From an uncultured Victivallales bacterium (GTDB lineage: Bacteria > Verrucomicrobiota > Lentisphaeria > Victivallales > UBA1829), in NCBI GenBank assembly GCA_944390795.1, contig CALXRI010000030.1:1-36235 (forward strand): a stretch of 36,235 nucleotides of DNA, written 5' to 3'. Positions 24,261-32,293 of this stretch are shown here, piece by piece. Each line of letters opens with the position of its first letter. Position 1 is the stretch's first letter. A program made the position numbers and the translations under genes. The notes beneath the pieces are model-generated. The model did no database searches and was not told the DNA's origin. It saw nothing but the letters and a program-made list of their open reading frames with translations.

Positions 24261-25343
24261 TCATAATCCGGCACTCTGCTTCCAGCTGCGCGGCAATGCA
24301 CATCCGGAACGGATCAGAAGTTCCGCGTCAAACAGGCGCATGGAATCATCCAACCCGTCATTTCGATGAAAATCCGCAATCCGGGCAATCGCACACTGTC
24401 CGACAGCGGAACGCGGCTCGGTCAGAATCGAATATGGATAATCCGTATGCTGTCCGAAATCCCGGTTCTCCCCCCAGAGAATCACGGAAAGTTCCCCGGG
24501 CACCGCTATCCGCTCCTCGTGCAGATAGGTATGGAACGGCATCATATACACATTGGAAACAATGACAGCCGTAATTTCCGGCAGACGACGGAGACATCCG
24601 GCAATTGTCAAGGGGGAGCTGTTCCGGGTGGAAGGAATCAGGTATGATTCGGCATCTTCCACTCCGGCAAAGCGCAGCTGCTCGAAAAAAGCCCTCTGAC
24701 GTTCGGCGAAAACAGCGGCGGAATCCGGCGTATGGTCAATCAAAGCCACATATGTGTGCCCGATGCTCCGCAGATAACGCATCGCCTGACGAATCGCCGC
24801 CGGATAATTGCAACCGACTGCGGGAATTCCCTCCAGATGACGGTTGACCGTCACCTGCGGAATCCCGCGCGCGGCATAAGAGGCAATCCGCGCATTTACC
24901 TCCGGCAGGGGACGATCCCAGATCACACCCGAAGCGCCCTCATCCAGAAGCCCGTCAACCTCCGCCGGGAGACAGGGGCGAATCTCATACCCGCTCAGAT
25001 ACCCCTGCTTCACCGCGCCCAAAATCAGATTCCGGTTGAAAAGATTTTCCGCAGCCGTATCTCCCGAAAAATCCGGGATCGCCAGCAGAACGCGCCCCTT
25101 CTCCGGAGGACAGGAGCTGCCGCTCACAGTGTCGCTCACAAAGGTTCCCTTGCTCGGAATCCGGACGATCAGACCATCCTCCTCCAGACGGGCAAGAGCG
25201 GCACGCAGCGTCAAGAAGGAAACCCCGAGCTCCCGGGCAAAATCCAGCTCCCTCGGAAGCCGTGCCCCCGGGGCGTAGACACCTGACCGGATCGCCGCGC
25301 TCAGTTTTTCATATACAACATCTTTTTTGAACTTCGGAACCAT
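24261..25343 (-). CDS. GntR-family transcriptional regulator with LacI-type sensor domain
   Basis: 360 aa from the ATG at 25343 (AAAAGGG upstream); a TTG at 25367 would add 8 residues but overlaps the operator half-sites. Residues about 5-75 are a GntR winged helix: YEKLSAAIRSGVYAPGARLP, FARELGVSFLTLRAALARLE and GLIVRIPSKGTFVSD. About 85-360 is a periplasmic-binding-protein-like domain of LacI type (VIWDRPLP, IASYAARGIPQVTVN, YLRSIGHTYVALIDH, PITAVIV-like stretch). This AraR/GntR-LacI architecture usually makes sugar-responsive repressors. It heads the operon with the pseudopilin, lyase and dehydrogenase. Its promoter is overlaid by a palindrome and CAATAT repeats, so autorepression relieved by a breakdown product is likely. 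Confidence 0.9.
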   Translation of the reverse strand: MVPKFKKDVVYEKLSAAIRSGVYAPGARLPRELDFARELGVSFLTLRAALARLEEDGLIVRIPSKGTFVSDTVSGSSCPPEKGRVLLAIPDFSGDTAAENLFNRNLILGAVKQGYLSGYEIRPCLPAEVDGLLDEGASGVIWDRPLPEVNARIASYAARGIPQVTVNRHLEGIPAVGCNYPAAIRQAMRYLRSIGHTYVALIDHTPDSAAVFAERQRAFFEQLRFAGVEDAESYLIPSTRNSSPLTIAGCLRRLPEITAVIVSNVYMMPFHTYLHEERIAVPGELSVILWGENRDFGQHTDYPYSILTEPRSAVGQCAIARIADFHRNDGLDDSMRLFDAELLIRSGCALPRSWKQSAGL

Positions 25344-25354
25344 TTTTCCCTTTT

Positions 25355-25394
25355 CAATATCATTCAATATGTTTTTTCAATATTACTTAATATT
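25355..25394 (-). promoter_or_regulatory. Putative GntR operator region: palindrome plus CAATAT repeats
   Basis: A perfect inverted repeat AATATTA-CT-TAATATT lies at 25379-25394, directly after the -10 box. On the plus strand CAATAT occurs at 25355, 25365 and 25378 (spacing 10 and 13 bp). The block covers the probable transcription start and reaches to within 11 bp of the regulator's ATG, the classical place for an autorepressor. Confidence 0.6.
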
Positions 25395-25422
25395 ATTATA
25401 AACAAAAAAAACGTTCTGTCAA
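25395..25422 (-). promoter_or_regulatory. Consensus sigma-70 promoter of the GntR operon
   Basis: Minus strand: TTGACA (25422-25417), 16-bp spacer, TATAAT (25400-25395). Both hexamers are perfect consensus, and the -10 abuts the palindrome at 25379-25394. A promoter this strong on a regulator gene is expected to be held down by a repressor. Confidence 0.75.
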
Positions 25423-25439
25423 GAGGAAAAAGAAAAATT

Positions 25440-25860
25440 CAAAAAAAAACTGGGGGAAAATTATACTGCAGCAACAAAAAGCTGCAGAAGTTGCGGCGCC
25501 ATCTGACGGGTTGTCATGTTTCCTCTCGCCATCAGGTTTCGGACCGCGCCTGCTGCCGTGAATTGACTGTGTGCCGAGTTCGGCAGACTTTGCATATCAT
25601 CCGCCGGCAGTGTGTTCATGCTCTGGACATTTTATGGCGCCTGCGCATTCCATCGGTCCGGACTTGAAACGCGGCATAGACTTTTTTGCGCATGACCGCA
25701 CGTCCGCATCCCGGCAGGGATTGGATGCATGCTGCTCACGGTTCGCTGTTCTGTTTTTTCCGCTGGCAAAGTGTGAAATATGACATGCTGCGTCAATTTC
25801 CCCAGAACAACAATCCGGCAGCGCCTTCCATGAGGGCAATATGAAACGCAAACCGTCTTT
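25440..25860. other. Stretch without recognisable gene
   Basis: About 420 bp between the GntR promoter and the response-regulator promoter. The only structure seen is a hairpin CTGCAGC-(8 nt)-GCTGCAG at 25466-25487. Frames on both strands are interrupted or lack a ribosome-binding site and family resemblance. It may be remnant DNA or hold an unrecognised RNA. Confidence 0.5.
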
Positions 25861-25865
25861 CCCCC

Positions 25866-25893
25866 TTGACATTTTCGCGGAAACGGGTATAAT
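25866..25893 (+). promoter_or_regulatory. Consensus sigma-70 promoter of the response regulator
   Basis: TTGACA (25866-25871), 16-bp spacer, TATAAT (25888-25893), 39 bp before the ATG at 25933. Confidence 0.75.
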
Positions 25894-25932
25894 GTAAGGA
25901 ATGCAATCATAAACAGAAATCAGGATGGAGTT

Positions 25933-26349
25933 ATGGCGGAGAAACTTCCAGGCGGACATGAGACAATACTTCTGGTCGACGATCAGGAGACGGTATGGGA
26001 CTTCCTGATCGAGGCGCTTCAAAACCTCGGCTATTCCGTGATCCTTGCGGAAAACGGCCTGGACGCAGTGGAAATCTGCCGGGAAAACCCGGGCCAGATC
26101 GATCTGGTTCTGCTGGACATGATCATGCCGAAAATGGGAGGCCACAGCACCTTCTACCGCATCCGGGAGCTGGATCCGAACATCAAGGTTCTGCTTTCCA
26201 GCGGCTATGTCGCGCCGGACGCGGTCAACGACCTGCTCGCAAACGGCGCGGCGGGATTCCTCCCGAAACCGCACCGGATCAAGACGCTCGCCTGCGAACT
26301 GCGCCGGATTCTGGACGCAGCGCCGCAGGAAAAAAAGCCGTCGGACTGA
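25933..26349 (+). CDS. Single-domain response regulator (CheY-like receiver)
   Basis: 138 aa, preceded by GGATGGAG. It is a complete receiver domain: acidic pair Asp16-Asp17 in LLVDDQET, phosphoacceptor Asp62 in LVLLDMIMPKMGG, Ser89/Ser90 in VLLSSGY, and Lys112 in FLPKPHR. No output domain follows; the protein ends 26 residues after that Lys in a polar tail. Such proteins act by protein-protein contact (CheY/Spo0F type) or as receivers split from hybrid kinases; PAS-kinase-attached receivers look very similar. No histidine kinase is in the window. It has its own perfect-consensus promoter, suggesting high constitutive expression. Confidence 0.92.
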   Translation: MAEKLPGGHETILLVDDQETVWDFLIEALQNLGYSVILAENGLDAVEICRENPGQIDLVLLDMIMPKMGGHSTFYRIRELDPNIKVLLSSGYVAPDAVNDLLANGAAGFLPKPHRIKTLACELRRILDAAPQEKKPSD

Positions 26350-26402
26350 AAAACATCACCCGCGGCATCTTCATTGCCCCTCCCCCGGACAGACAAAAAC
26401 AG

Positions 26403-27713
26403 TCAGGACTGTTTCCCGGATTTTTCACGCCGCAGGCGGTCCCAGTAGGCAATGCGTTTGAGAATTTCGCGTTCGAACCCGCGCTCCGGCGGCTGGTAGA
26501 AACGCTGGCGCGGCATTTTTTCGGGGAAATAATTCTGTCCGGAAAATCCTTCCGGCGTATCGTGGTCATACTGGTAGCCTTTGCCGTAGCCGATCTCCTT
26601 CATCAGCTTTGTCGGCGCATTCAGGATGTGCGGCGGCGGGCTCAGCGTGCCGTATTCCTTCGCGGCGCGCCGCGCCCTGCCCCAGGCGGCGTCGGCGCTG
26701 TTCGATTTCGGCGCGGTTCCGAGGTATATGACAAGTTCCGCAATGGCAATGTCCCCTTCGGGAGAACCGAGCCGTTCATAAGCGTCCCAGGCGGCGATGG
26801 CGACGTTCAGCGCATTCGGATCGGCAAGGCTCACATCCTCCATGGCAAAGCGCGTCAGGCGCCGCAGGAGATAGAGGGGATCCTCGCCGCCCTCGATCAT
26901 CCGCGCGGCCCAGTAGAGCGCGGCATCGGTGTCGGAACCGCGCAGGGACTTGTGGAGCGCACTGATGAGGTTGTAATGTCCGTCCCGGTCCTTGTCGTAG
27001 CCCGGCGCTTTCTGCTGCACGATTTTCAGGAGTCCTTCCCGATCCAGGGTTTCGCCGTCCGGCGTCAGGTTGAAAACGCTTTCCAGAAGATTAATCATGT
27101 AGCGGCCGTCGCCGTCCGCCAGATCCTTCAGCGTTTCGCGCGCTTCGCCGTCGACCGGAAGATTGCGTCCAAGTTCTTTTTCCGCGCGCGCGATGATCTT
27201 TTCCAGCGCATCGTGATCCAGCGGTTTCAGGATGAAGACCTTGCAGCGGGAAAGCAACGCGCTGTTCAGCTCGAACGAGGGATTCTCGGTCGTCGCGCCG
27301 ACAAGCACCACGGTGCCGTTTTCGACATAGGGGAGAAACCCGTCCTGCTGGGCGCGGTTGAAACGGTGGATTTCATCCACGAACAGGAGCGTGCCCTCCC
27401 CCATTTCGCGGCGGCGCGCCGCCTCCTCGAAGGCCTTGCGCAGATCCCCGATTCCGGAAAACACGGCGGAGAGCGCCACGAAATGCAGAGAAGTGTGATT
27501 GGCCATGATCCGTGCGGCGGTGGTCTTGCCGCAGCCGGGAGGTCCCCAGAGAATGAAACTGGAGATTTTTTTCGAGTCGATCATCCGCCGCAGCAGTCCG
27601 CCGGGACCGACCAGATGTTCCTGCCCGACGATCTCGTCGAGCGTCTTCGGGCGCAGACGATCCGCCAGAGGACGCCCGGCAAGCGATGCAAACAATCCTG
27701 TTTCCTCGAACAT
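26403..27713 (-). CDS. rarA: RarA (MgsA), replication-associated recombination protein, AAA+ ATPase
   Basis: 436 aa, the usual length. The N-terminus PLADRLRPKTLDEIVGQEHL is typical. Walker A is GPPGCGKT (57-64), Walker B LLFVDEIHRFN with Asp113-Glu114, sensor 1 VGATTENPSFE, and the arginine-finger region LLSRCKVF. The C-terminal half has the RarA-specific tetramerisation segments ISALHKSLRGSDTDAALYW, LTRFAMEDVSLADP and YPFEGGQDYFPE-like GFSGQNYFPEKM. RarA acts at stalled replication forks together with clamp-loader and SSB functions. It starts one base after the cinA stop, so the two are one transcript. The region in front of it has only a weak ribosome-binding site, consistent with translational coupling. 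Confidence 0.95.
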   Translation of the reverse strand: MFEETGLFASLAGRPLADRLRPKTLDEIVGQEHLVGPGGLLRRMIDSKKISSFILWGPPGCGKTTAARIMANHTSLHFVALSAVFSGIGDLRKAFEEAARRREMGEGTLLFVDEIHRFNRAQQDGFLPYVENGTVVLVGATTENPSFELNSALLSRCKVFILKPLDHDALEKIIARAEKELGRNLPVDGEARETLKDLADGDGRYMINLLESVFNLTPDGETLDREGLLKIVQQKAPGYDKDRDGHYNLISALHKSLRGSDTDAALYWAARMIEGGEDPLYLLRRLTRFAMEDVSLADPNALNVAIAAWDAYERLGSPEGDIAIAELVIYLGTAPKSNSADAAWGRARRAAKEYGTLSPPPHILNAPTKLMKEIGYGKGYQYDHDTPEGFSGQNYFPEKMPRQRFYQPPERGFEREILKRIAYWDRLRREKSGKQS

Positions 27714-27714
27714 T

Positions 27715-28983
27715 TCAGTCCAACCCCAGAATAAAACGCCGCAGCGTGTTCAATGCAACAGCGGCGGTCCGTGCGCGGATCTGCTCGCGGCTGCCGCGGA
27801 AACGGTTCTCCATGATTCGGACACGGTCCAGATAACGGACGCCGATGTAGACCAGCCCGACCGGTTTCTCCGGCGTTCCGCCGCCCGGCCCTGCGATGCC
27901 GGTTACGGAAATGCCGCACTCCGCGCCGAGTTTCCCGCAGACGCCGTCCAGCATCTCCGCGGCACAGTCGGCGCTGACGGCTCCCGCCGTCCGGAGCGTG
28001 GCCTCCCGGACGCCCAGCGCCCCCGTCTTGACCTCGTTGGCGTAGGGGACCACGGAGCCGAGATAAATTTCCGACGCGCCGGGGATCTCCGTAATCAGCG
28101 AGGCAATCATCCCCCCCGTGCACGATTCGGCAGTTGCGAGCTTATGGCCCGCGCGGGCGAGCAAACGCACGACCTCCTCGGCAACAGTGCGCGATCCATC
28201 GGAAAGAAGGGAGTCCGCGAAAATCGCGCGAACCCGTCCCGAGGCGCTTTCCAGAATTCCGGAATCCGGCGCGCTGAGAAAGAGCTTCACGAACTCCGGA
28301 GCGGCACAGTAGGCAACCGAAAGCTCCGGAAAGGCGGCAATGACAGGCTGCATGCTCTCCTCGACCTTCGACTCCGGCACGCCGGAAATATGAAAGAGCC
28401 GGGAAAAAATTTTCCCGTCCATATTCTCACGGACAATCGGAAGCACCTGGTCGTCGAACATCGGATGCAGTTCGGAAGGCGGGCCGGGCAGCATGACGAT
28501 TTTTTTCCCGGGAAACCGGTCGCCTTCCTTCGTTGCGACATAAATTCCCGGCGCGGTGCCGAAGCGGTTCATCAGCACGCGGCATCCTTTCGGGACATAC
28601 GCCTGATTCAGAAAATGAAACGGCAGCGAATGCTGCGCATTCTGTCCCCATCCATGCGCGTTCCGAAGCGTTGTCCAGCGCGCCTTGATCGCTTCGGCGG
28701 CCTCGTTGCAGAGTTCCAGCGGATATCCGAGATACTCCGCAATACTGGGTTTGGTCAAGTCATCTGCCGTGGGGCCGAGTCCGCCGGAGGTGATGATGAA
28801 ATCGGCGCAGCGCATGGCGAATTCAAGTCCGCGCACCACGTCTCCGGGACGGTCCGGCACCTCAAGGGAGAGTTCGGGAACAAGCCCGAGCTCCAGCAGT
28901 TTCTGTCCCATGTAAGAAAGATTGGTATTGACAACCGCTCCCTTGAGCAGTTCGTCGCCAATGCACAGAATACCGATTTTCAT
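27715..28983 (-). CDS. cinA: CinA-family protein, competence/damage-inducible protein A with PncC domain
   Basis: 422 aa, full length for two-domain CinA. Residues 1-170 are the MoCF-like (COG1058) domain: IGILCIGDELLKGAVVNTN and TSGGLGPTADDLTKPSIAE, reported as ADP-ribose pyrophosphatase in other species. From about 255 it is the PncC nicotinamide-nucleotide amidase domain: LATAESCTGGMIASLITEIP, VVPYANEVKTGALGV and SVTGIAGPGGGTPEKPVGLV. Together these recycle pyridine nucleotides, and expression is tied to competence in some Firmicutes. The strong promoter lies at 29012-29039; rarA follows with a 1-bp gap, linking NAD repair and fork rescue in one transcript. AAGG lies just before the ATG. 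Confidence 0.95.
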   Translation of the reverse strand: MKIGILCIGDELLKGAVVNTNLSYMGQKLLELGLVPELSLEVPDRPGDVVRGLEFAMRCADFIITSGGLGPTADDLTKPSIAEYLGYPLELCNEAAEAIKARWTTLRNAHGWGQNAQHSLPFHFLNQAYVPKGCRVLMNRFGTAPGIYVATKEGDRFPGKKIVMLPGPPSELHPMFDDQVLPIVRENMDGKIFSRLFHISGVPESKVEESMQPVIAAFPELSVAYCAAPEFVKLFLSAPDSGILESASGRVRAIFADSLLSDGSRTVAEEVVRLLARAGHKLATAESCTGGMIASLITEIPGASEIYLGSVVPYANEVKTGALGVREATLRTAGAVSADCAAEMLDGVCGKLGAECGISVTGIAGPGGGTPEKPVGLVYIGVRYLDRVRIMENRFRGSREQIRARTAAVALNTLRRFILGLD

Positions 28984-29011
28984 AAGGAAACGCTCTCCGT
29001 CTGTTTTCTGA

Positions 29012-29039
29012 AATATACCCTGCTTTCCCCAAAAAGCAA
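29012..29039 (-). promoter_or_regulatory. Promoter of cinA-rarA
   Basis: Minus strand: TTGCTT (29039-29034), 16-bp spacer, TATATT (29017-29012), followed one base later by CAGAAAACAG (29010-29001), as at larB. Confidence 0.55.
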
Positions 29040-29093
29040 AGCTCTTCCGGCAAACAAATCCGGATGCGGGATGTGCCGAAGGGGAAAAACGGC

Positions 29094-29121
29094 TTGATTT
29101 TCCTCCGCCGGAGGCTATATT
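29094..29121 (+). promoter_or_regulatory. Promoter of the small coiled-coil lipoprotein gene
   Basis: TTGATT (29094-29099), 16-bp spacer, TATATT (29116-29121). CAGAAAAC occurs 13 bp downstream of the -10. It is divergent from the cinA promoter. Confidence 0.55.
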
Positions 29122-29174
29122 ACGGGAAACAGGACAGAAAACTGTCAGACACTATCGTGAAAAAGGAGAACAAA

Positions 29175-29534
29175 ATGAAAAGAATGATGGGGGTTCTTGC
29201 CGGAGCTCTGGCCGCCGCCGGAATTCTCTGCGGATGCGGAGAAAGCGTCGACGAAAACAAACCGATCGCGGAAGTGCGCGCCGAGGCTGCGAAACTTGAT
29301 GCAAAACAGCTGGAAGCGAAAATCGAAGCCTGCAAGAAGTTCCTGGACGAGAAAAAGAAGGAAGCCGACGCCCTGGCCAAGCAGATCAGCGAAATTCCGC
29401 TCAAGGAGATGCTCGGGGAAAAAGCCAAGGGCCTGAAGCAGCAGGTCTCCGAGATCACGGAATCGACCGGCAAAGTCACGGAGCAGATGAACGTTTATGC
29501 CGAAGAGCTGAAAAACAAGGCATCGGCCAAGTAA
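29175..29534 (+). CDS. Small coiled-coil lipoprotein
   Basis: 119 aa from the ATG at 29175, chosen for AAAAGGAG at ideal spacing and the signal that follows; an in-frame ATG at 29064 lies upstream of the promoter and is rejected. The N-terminus MKRMMGVLAGALAAAGILCG leads to lipobox LCGC, so lipidation at the second Cys (residue 20) is expected. Residues about 35-119 are almost pure charged helix (AEAAKLDAKQLEAKIEACKK, KEADALAKQI, VTEQMNVYAEELKNK), a probable coiled coil. It resembles abundant murein-lipoprotein-like envelope proteins in design, but no family is recognised. It is monocistronic: own promoter upstream, terminator 22 bp downstream. Confidence 0.85.
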   Translation: MKRMMGVLAGALAAAGILCGCGESVDENKPIAEVRAEAAKLDAKQLEAKIEACKKFLDEKKKEADALAKQISEIPLKEMLGEKAKGLKQQVSEITESTGKVTEQMNVYAEELKNKASAK

Positions 29535-29556
29535 TCCGTGTCAGACGGCAAGCATA

Positions 29557-29596
29557 AAACAGCGGGGAAGAAAAAAATTCTTCTCCGCTGTTTTTT
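29557..29596 (+). terminator. Rho-independent terminator
   Basis: Stem AAACAGCGGGGAAGAA / TTCTTCTCCGCTGTTT (one G-T pair) with a short A-rich loop, followed by TTTATTT. It serves the lipoprotein gene and, read on the other strand (ending TTTTAT), possibly the convergent aminotransferase operon. Confidence 0.9.
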
Positions 29597-29694
29597 ATTT
29601 CCCAGGCGAAGGGAAAACGGAAAAACAGATGCGCCGCCTCCTCTCTCAAAAGACGGCGCACCCGTATGATTTCTCCTGAATCCTCTCCGGATGC

Positions 29695-31029
29695 TCAGGC
29701 CTTGCAGTGACGTCTGCGGATCTTCGCGGATGCGTTCCGGATGCCCTCGACCATCATATTGATCTCCTCATCGGTCAGTCTCGGATGCATCGGAAGGTTC
29801 ATCTCGCGCCTGTAGAAGAATTCGCTGGCGATCGGGCACTGATTCGGATCGTAGCCCATCCGGCGCAGGCCGGTGAAATGGAAGGTCGGCTGATAGTGCA
29901 GGATCGTCTGAATGCCCTCCTCCTCATAAAGGATGCGCATGAACTCGTCCCGGGAGCCGCCGAGAACCTTCTCGTCGACGCAGACCGTGTAAAGATGGAA
30001 CACGTGGTTGTATCCCTCGGGTTCGTAGACGGTTTCGACGCCCGCGATCCCCTGGAGCCCTGCCGTGATCTTGTGACCGATCTCCCGGCGTTTCGCCGTC
30101 AGCATTTCGAGTTTGTCGAGCTGGCAGCAGCCGACCGCAGCCTGAATTTCATTCATGCGGTAGTTGCTTCCCCAATGGCCGTTGTGCGGGATCACGTCGA
30201 AGTGGGCGGGCATCCAGTATTCCAGCGGGGAGGTCTTTCTGCAGCGGATCCTGTCGCCGAAGCTCCACTCGCTGCCCTGTTCGCCCCAGGAGTGGTTGTT
30301 GCTCATGCAGCGGAGATTCTGAATGCCGTGGCAGTATTCGTCATGATTGGTCGTAATCATCCCGCCTTCGCCGCAGGTCGTGATGTTCTTGAGGGAGTGG
30401 AACGAAAACGCGCCGATGTCGCCGATGCTTCCGGTCATCCGACCTCTGCAGGAGGCGCCGGTCGCGTGCGCGCAGTCCTCCAGCACCTTGAGCCCGTGCT
30501 TCCGGGCGGTTTCCATGATCGGGTCCATATCGACCATCAGTCCGGCGTAATGGACGACATAGATCGCCCTGGTCCTGTTCGTCACCTTCTTGGCGACTTC
30601 GGCGGGATCGATGTTGAAGGTGCGCGGATCGATATCCGCAAACACCGGAATTCCCCCTTCCTTGAGGATCGCAAGGGAGGTCGCAACGAATGTATTCGGG
30701 GTCACGATGACCTCGTCGCCGGGACCGATGTCGAAAATCTGCGTTGCGACATGCATCGCCGTCGTGCAGTTGGAACAGGCGAATGCGTGCCGGACGTTGT
30801 GGATCTTTGCAAACTTGTTCTGGAACTCCTGGGTCTTCGGCCCCATGGTAAGCGTATCCTGCGCCATCGCTTCGAGCGCGGCGTTGCGCTCGGCGTCGTC
30901 ATAGATGCTTCCCATGAACGAATAGGCGACTTTCAGCTTCACGCCGTCATCCGTGGCGTAAGAACTGGTAATGCCGCCCTCGGTTTTTCCTCCGGTGAAA
31001 TGTTCCCTGTCGACGGTGTCAATCGGCAT
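29695..31029 (-). CDS. DegT/DnrJ/EryC1/StrS-family PLP aminotransferase
   Basis: 444 aa, preceded by AAGGAGGAGAAG, a strong ribosome-binding site. Fold-type I sugar aminotransferase motifs: TMGPKTQEFQNKFA (61-74), GDEVIVTPNTFVATSLAILK (104-123), EDCAHATGA (184-192, Asp185 for the pyridine nitrogen), and FSFHSLKNITTCGEGGM with PLP Lys214. RMNEIQAAVG and the C-terminal MHPRLTDEEI also fit. The family transaminates keto-sugars or acts in the reverse direction on amino sugars and cyclitols. It is somewhat longer than typical members (about 380) because of an insert near 235-285 (SWGEQGSEWSFGDRIRC). Third gene of the operon with the NodB-like and creatininase-family proteins, after a 113-bp gap. 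Confidence 0.9.
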   Translation of the reverse strand: MPIDTVDREHFTGGKTEGGITSSYATDDGVKLKVAYSFMGSIYDDAERNAALEAMAQDTLTMGPKTQEFQNKFAKIHNVRHAFACSNCTTAMHVATQIFDIGPGDEVIVTPNTFVATSLAILKEGGIPVFADIDPRTFNIDPAEVAKKVTNRTRAIYVVHYAGLMVDMDPIMETARKHGLKVLEDCAHATGASCRGRMTGSIGDIGAFSFHSLKNITTCGEGGMITTNHDEYCHGIQNLRCMSNNHSWGEQGSEWSFGDRIRCRKTSPLEYWMPAHFDVIPHNGHWGSNYRMNEIQAAVGCCQLDKLEMLTAKRREIGHKITAGLQGIAGVETVYEPEGYNHVFHLYTVCVDEKVLGGSRDEFMRILYEEEGIQTILHYQPTFHFTGLRRMGYDPNQCPIASEFFYRREMNLPMHPRLTDEEINMMVEGIRNASAKIRRRHCKA

Positions 31030-31142
31030 CTTCTCCTCCTTGCCTTTAATTTACGCTGTTTGAATTTATAGTGGTAAAAAGGATGAAAAAACGGCTTCCA
31101 TCCTCCTGTGCGTCATGATTCCATCCTGCGCCGGGATTCCGC

Positions 31143-32270
31143 TTATTCCGCGTCCCATGCGGTGTTGCCGAGAACTCCCTCCGCGAAATAGACCGGCTTG
31201 TATCCGAGTTCCGTAACGAGGCGGCAGCAGGCTTCCACCCGGTCCAGATGATCGGGAATATAGTTGAAATAATCACGGAAGGAATACTGCTCGTGAGTTG
31301 CCATGCCGATCGTCTGGTTCTGGAGGGGGGAATGCGCCGCGTCAAGGATTCTCCTCTTCAGCTCCTCCCACGGATACAGGTTTGCGGTCGCGCCGATGCC
31401 GGCATTGAGCAGCATGCCGGTGAACTTGTCATAATAAGTCTTGTACTTTTCGAGATAGAGCGCAACGTCCTTTTCATAAAAGTAGCCGATGTCGCAGACC
31501 CGAAAGGCATGGTCCATTTCGCCGACATAGGTCTGCGAGCCGATGAAACTGCCGTTGATCATGTTCATGCCGCGTTTCTTCAGAAGGGCGAACACTTCGG
31601 GATTCGCCATCGCCCAGTGGATCACGACGGGGGGGATGAAAGTCTCCTCCCCGGCAAAACGGACGATCTCGTCCCGGACCAGATCGAAATCCTGCGCGAG
31701 CTTCTCCGGAGCGGTGCGCTGATAGGGGCGGTCGGGAAACTCGGAATACGCGTGGAAGGAAAGGCGCAGCCAGTCGGAATTCGCAATCCATTCGGATTTG
31801 TAGACGTCCGGGAAATCCTTCAGTTCAAACGGGGAATGGTCGTTCCGGTAGAAACTGTTCAGCGAAAATTTCGTGCCGTATCTGTCATGAATCTCCCGGA
31901 GACGTTTCAGGAAGAAGTGATCGAACAGCGATTTCGGACGCCGCTTTGCGATTTCCGTATAGAAAAAGCTGCAGTCGTCGATATAGTAGTTGTAGCGTTT
32001 GAAGGACTTTTTGTCCCAGAGGACGGTGAGTCTGAGAATGACTTCGCCGAAATGTCCGTCCGCGGAAACGACGATCTCATTGATCTTCTCCGGCAGGCGG
32101 ACCGTTGCGGAGAAACTCCGGTCGGCGCGGCATGCTTCGGCCCCGTTCACCGTGACAAACGCCTGCGGATCGGCAATGCCCTCGACTTTGATTTCCAGAA
32201 AGTCGTCTGTTTCCGCGCCGTGCGAATGATTGAGCACCGCGCCGTTCCGGAAGCTGGTCACTTCGAGCAT
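31143..32270 (-). CDS. NodB-like polysaccharide-deacetylase-fold protein
   Basis: 375 aa. Residues about 1-85 look like a beta domain (DPQAFVTVNGAEACRADRSF, Ig/CBM-like). The rest has the layout of a NodB-type barrel: YIDDCSFF with Asp98-Asp99 at the first strand, RLREIHDRYGTKFSLNSFY, WLRLSFHAYSE with His173, VVIHWAMANPEVFALLKKRG, and IGMATHEQYSFRDYF near the end. The classic HxxxH zinc motif is not clearly present, so metal binding and catalysis are uncertain; it may be a divergent hydrolase. No signal peptide is visible, which suggests a cytoplasmic substrate. It lies 23 bp after the creatininase-family gene with GGAGG before the ATG, in the operon facing the ROK regulator. Confidence 0.7.
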   Translation of the reverse strand: MLEVTSFRNGAVLNHSHGAETDDFLEIKVEGIADPQAFVTVNGAEACRADRSFSATVRLPEKINEIVVSADGHFGEVILRLTVLWDKKSFKRYNYYIDDCSFFYTEIAKRRPKSLFDHFFLKRLREIHDRYGTKFSLNSFYRNDHSPFELKDFPDVYKSEWIANSDWLRLSFHAYSEFPDRPYQRTAPEKLAQDFDLVRDEIVRFAGEETFIPPVVIHWAMANPEVFALLKKRGMNMINGSFIGSQTYVGEMDHAFRVCDIGYFYEKDVALYLEKYKTYYDKFTGMLLNAGIGATANLYPWEELKRRILDAAHSPLQNQTIGMATHEQYSFRDYFNYIPDHLDRVEACCRLVTELGYKPVYFAEGVLGNTAWDAE

Positions 32271-32293
32271 GGGAGCAGACCTCCGCTTCTTCT

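Noticed and set aside
25466-25487. Hairpin CTGCAGC/GCTGCAG as a terminator
   Set aside because: No T-run follows on either strand and no gene ends nearby in the right direction.
26403-28983. cinA-rarA as part of a new defence or competence island
   Set aside because: Both are full-length housekeeping genes with ordinary spacing and no associated nucleases or uptake genes.
29064-29174. Longer N-terminus for the small lipoprotein
   Set aside because: The upstream ATG precedes the predicted -10 and would bury the lipoprotein signal; the ATG at 29175 has a strong ribosome-binding site.
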